A stretch of DNA of 35,490 nt, taken from NCBI GenBank assembly GCA_903865885.1, contig CAIPLJ010000163.1:1-35490 (forward strand). Reading direction: 5' to 3'. Shown here in pieces: positions 34,009 to 35,490 of this stretch. Under the pieces are notes generated by a model. It did no database searches and had not been told where the DNA came from. It saw only the letters and a list, made by a program, of their open reading frames with translations. The position numbers and the translations under genes were made by a program. The stretch is from an uncultured Actinomycetes bacterium (GTDB lineage: Bacteria > Actinomycetota > Actinomycetes > Nanopelagicales > Nanopelagicaceae). Every line of letters starts with the position of its first letter. Positions within the stretch are counted from its first letter, which is position 1.

Positions 34009-35132
34009 GTAAGGCATTCCTCGTTCTCGACGATGGTCGCATCTTCGAAGGTCTATCGTGGGCAAAGACCGGCAAAACATTTGGTGAAGCTGTCTTCCAA
34101 ACTGGGATGACCGGCTATCAAGAGACGCTCACAGATCCTTCGTACTACAAGCAAGTCGTCGTTATGACTGCGCCACACATTGGAAATACTGGCGTGAACC
34201 GAACCGATAATGAATCGAAGAAGTATTGGGTTGCAGGATTTGTTGTGCGAAACCCGTCCACCTTCACCAGCAACTGGCGAAGCGAAAAGGATTTAGAGGC
34301 AGAGTTGATTGACCAAGAGATTGTCGGAATCCAAGGTATCGATACACGCGCACTGACGCGCCACCTGCGCGATCGCGGTTCGATGCGTGTGGGAATATTC
34401 TCGGGGCTAGATATCACACGCGAAGAGATGGTGATTGAAGTCCGCAAACAGGCGCTCATGACGGGTGCTTATCTCAGTGATGATGTTTCCACGACAGAGA
34501 CGTATGTTGTACCAGCGATTGGTGCGAAACGTTTCACCGTTGCAGCACTTGATCTTGGTATCAAAGGTGCCACACCTCGCGCAATGTCCGAGCGTGGGAT
34601 CGAAGTTCATGTGATGCCCTATAACTCAACTCTCGAATCGATTCTTGCAACTAACCCTGATGGAGTATTTCTCTCCAATGGTCCGGGCGACCCAGCGACG
34701 ATGACATCGACCATCGAACTTGTGCGCGAAGTTCTAGCCCTTGAAATTCCCATCTTTGGCATATGTTTCGGCCATCAGATTCTGGGGAGAGCGCTTGGTT
34801 TTGAAACTTATAAATTGCAATTTGGTCATCGTGGAATCAATCAACCTGTAATTGATAAACGCACCGGTAAGGTCGAGATCACCGCGCATAACCATGGGTT
34901 TGCACTGAAAGCGCCGACAGATAGCGTATTCAGCACCGTATATGGTCCTGGTCAAGTAACGCATGTGTCACTCAATGATGGAGTTGTGGAAGGTTTAGAA
35001 CTTACTGAACGCGGTGCTTTCAGCGTTCAGTACCACCCGGAGGCTGCTGCAGGTCCGCATGATGCTGCCTATCTCTTCGATCGTTTTATTGAAGTGATGG
35101 AGAAATATCCGAGAAAAGTTGGAGCTAACTAA
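34005..35132 (+). CDS. carA: Carbamoyl-phosphate synthase small chain
   Basis: Glutaminase subunit supplying ammonia to CarB. The N-terminal domain begins AFLVLDDGRIFEGLSWAKTG; the class I amidotransferase domain has the nucleophile C254 in FGICFGHQILG and H344/E346 in QYHPEAAAGPHD. Length is 375 residues. It overlaps pyrC by 4 bases and the carB ATG by 1 base. The actinobacterial membrane protein often between pyrC and carA is missing. Confidence 0.97.
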   Translation: MSKAFLVLDDGRIFEGLSWAKTGKTFGEAVFQTGMTGYQETLTDPSYYKQVVVMTAPHIGNTGVNRTDNESKKYWVAGFVVRNPSTFTSNWRSEKDLEAELIDQEIVGIQGIDTRALTRHLRDRGSMRVGIFSGLDITREEMVIEVRKQALMTGAYLSDDVSTTETYVVPAIGAKRFTVAALDLGIKGATPRAMSERGIEVHVMPYNSTLESILATNPDGVFLSNGPGDPATMTSTIELVREVLALEIPIFGICFGHQILGRALGFETYKLQFGHRGINQPVIDKRTGKVEITAHNHGFALKAPTDSVFSTVYGPGQVTHVSLNDGVVEGLELTERGAFSVQYHPEAAAGPHDAAYLFDRFIEVMEKYPRKVGAN

Positions 35133-35413
35133 TGCCTCGCGATACTTCGATTAAGAGCGTTCTTGTCATCGGCTCTGGGCCGATTGTTATCGGCCAAGCA
35201 TGCGAATTCGATTATTCGGGCACTCAGGCTTGTCGAGTACTGCGCGCCGAAGGAATCCGCGTCATTCTTGTTAACAGCAATCCAGCGACAATCATGACTG
35301 ATCCTGAATTTGCCGATGCAACATATATCGAACCAATTACTCCAGAATTCATCGAACGCATTATTGCGCGAGAGAAGCCAGATGCTGTTCTTGCTACACT
35401 TGGTGGCCAAACC
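35132..35413 (+). CDS. carB: Carbamoyl-phosphate synthase large chain, N-terminal 94 residues only
   Basis: Start of the synthetase subunit, which joins bicarbonate, ammonia and two ATP. Residues 1-94 match the family N-terminus: VLVIGSGPIVIGQACEFDYS, then RVILVNSNPATIMTDPEFAD and VLATLGGQT. A complete CarB has about 1,070-1,110 residues. The genuine sequence ends at codon 94 (35411-35413), because sequencing adapter starts at 35415. The open frame runs on to 35461 with 15 false residues (EIGRASCRERV and four more), a peptide typical of adapter read-through. ATG shares its first base with the carA stop. Confidence 0.95.
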
Positions 35414-35414
35414 G

Positions 35415-35490
35415 AGATCGGAAGAGCGTCGTGTAGGGAAAGAGTGTCTTCGCCTGTGTAGATCTCGGTGGTCGCCGTATCATTAAAAAG
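35415..35490. other. Illumina TruSeq adapter with index: assembly artefact
   Basis: The run from AGATCGGAAGAGCGTCG at 35415 to 35447 is the reverse complement of the TruSeq universal adapter. CTTCGCCT (35448-35455) fits the reverse complement of a known i5 index (AGGCGAAG, D505). The P5 part follows at 35456-35484, ending in CGCCGTATCATT, then AAAAAG. This is not genomic DNA and should be trimmed. Confidence 0.98.

Noticed and set aside
35414..35461. Apparent 15-residue C-terminal extension of carB
   Set aside because: It is translation of sequencing adapter, not of genomic DNA.
1..35490. tRNA or rRNA genes, CRISPR arrays, insertion sequences, phage or defence genes
   Set aside because: None seen; the window is almost wholly filled by housekeeping genes, and no intergenic gap exceeds about 135 bases.

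Overview
This window reads as one assembled contig from a streamlined, moderate-GC actinobacterium. Evidence for the phylum is gene order: thrS-HIT-pgsA-acyltransferase-pimA (the mycobacterial phosphatidylinositol mannoside locus), ruvCAB-secDF-rel, hisS-aspS-alaS-ruvX-mltG-aro, and efp-nusB-bldD-pyrR-pyrBC-carAB all match the conserved backbone of Streptomyces and Mycobacterium. Base composition is clearly lower in GC than those genera (near half by eye, not computed). Intergenic gaps are tiny, many genes overlap by 1 to 4 bases, and several genes usual at these positions are missing. A planktonic Nanopelagicales (acI) type actinobacterium is the best guess; that is inference, not proof.

Layout. 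1-6132: the 3' end of thrS, a HIT hydrolase, a minus-strand degenerate EF-G-like G-domain protein, then a coupled run pgsA, PatA-like acyltransferase, pimA, a LemA-like membrane protein and a DUF3048 protein. 6173-8460: pdxS-pdxT (pyridoxal phosphate synthase) and yebC. 8494-15456: ruvC-ruvA-ruvB (Holliday junction processing), secD-secF (protein export) and a bifunctional rel. 15465-16784, minus strand: a DUF349 protein. 16917-25105: a metallo-beta-lactamase fold hydrolase, hisS, aspS, a DUF948-like protein, alaS, ruvX and mltG. 25102-29564: aroE, a small prepilin peptidase, aroC, aroK, aroB, aroQ (shikimate pathway, nearly complete here). 29629-31120: efp, nusB and, on the minus strand, a BldD-type regulator. 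31245-35413: pyrR, pyrB, pyrC, carA and the start of carB (pyrimidine synthesis).

Regulatory signals visible in the sequence include a PyrR-binding RNA hairpin abutting the pyrR ribosome binding site, an intact cyclic-di-GMP binding signature in the BldD protein, and a recurring -10-like hexamer (TAGGCT, TAGACT and relatives) placed 6-8 bases before start codons that lack a Shine-Dalgarno sequence, which suggests leaderless transcripts.

The last ~76 bases (35415-35490) are not biological. They are Illumina TruSeq adapter with a sample index, so carB is cut at 35413 and its apparent last 15 residues are an artefact. No gap between genes exceeds 300 bases; no rRNA, tRNA, CRISPR array or insertion sequence was seen. 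No wholly new multi-gene system was found; the most unusual gene is the degenerate EF-G-like protein at 1314-1910.
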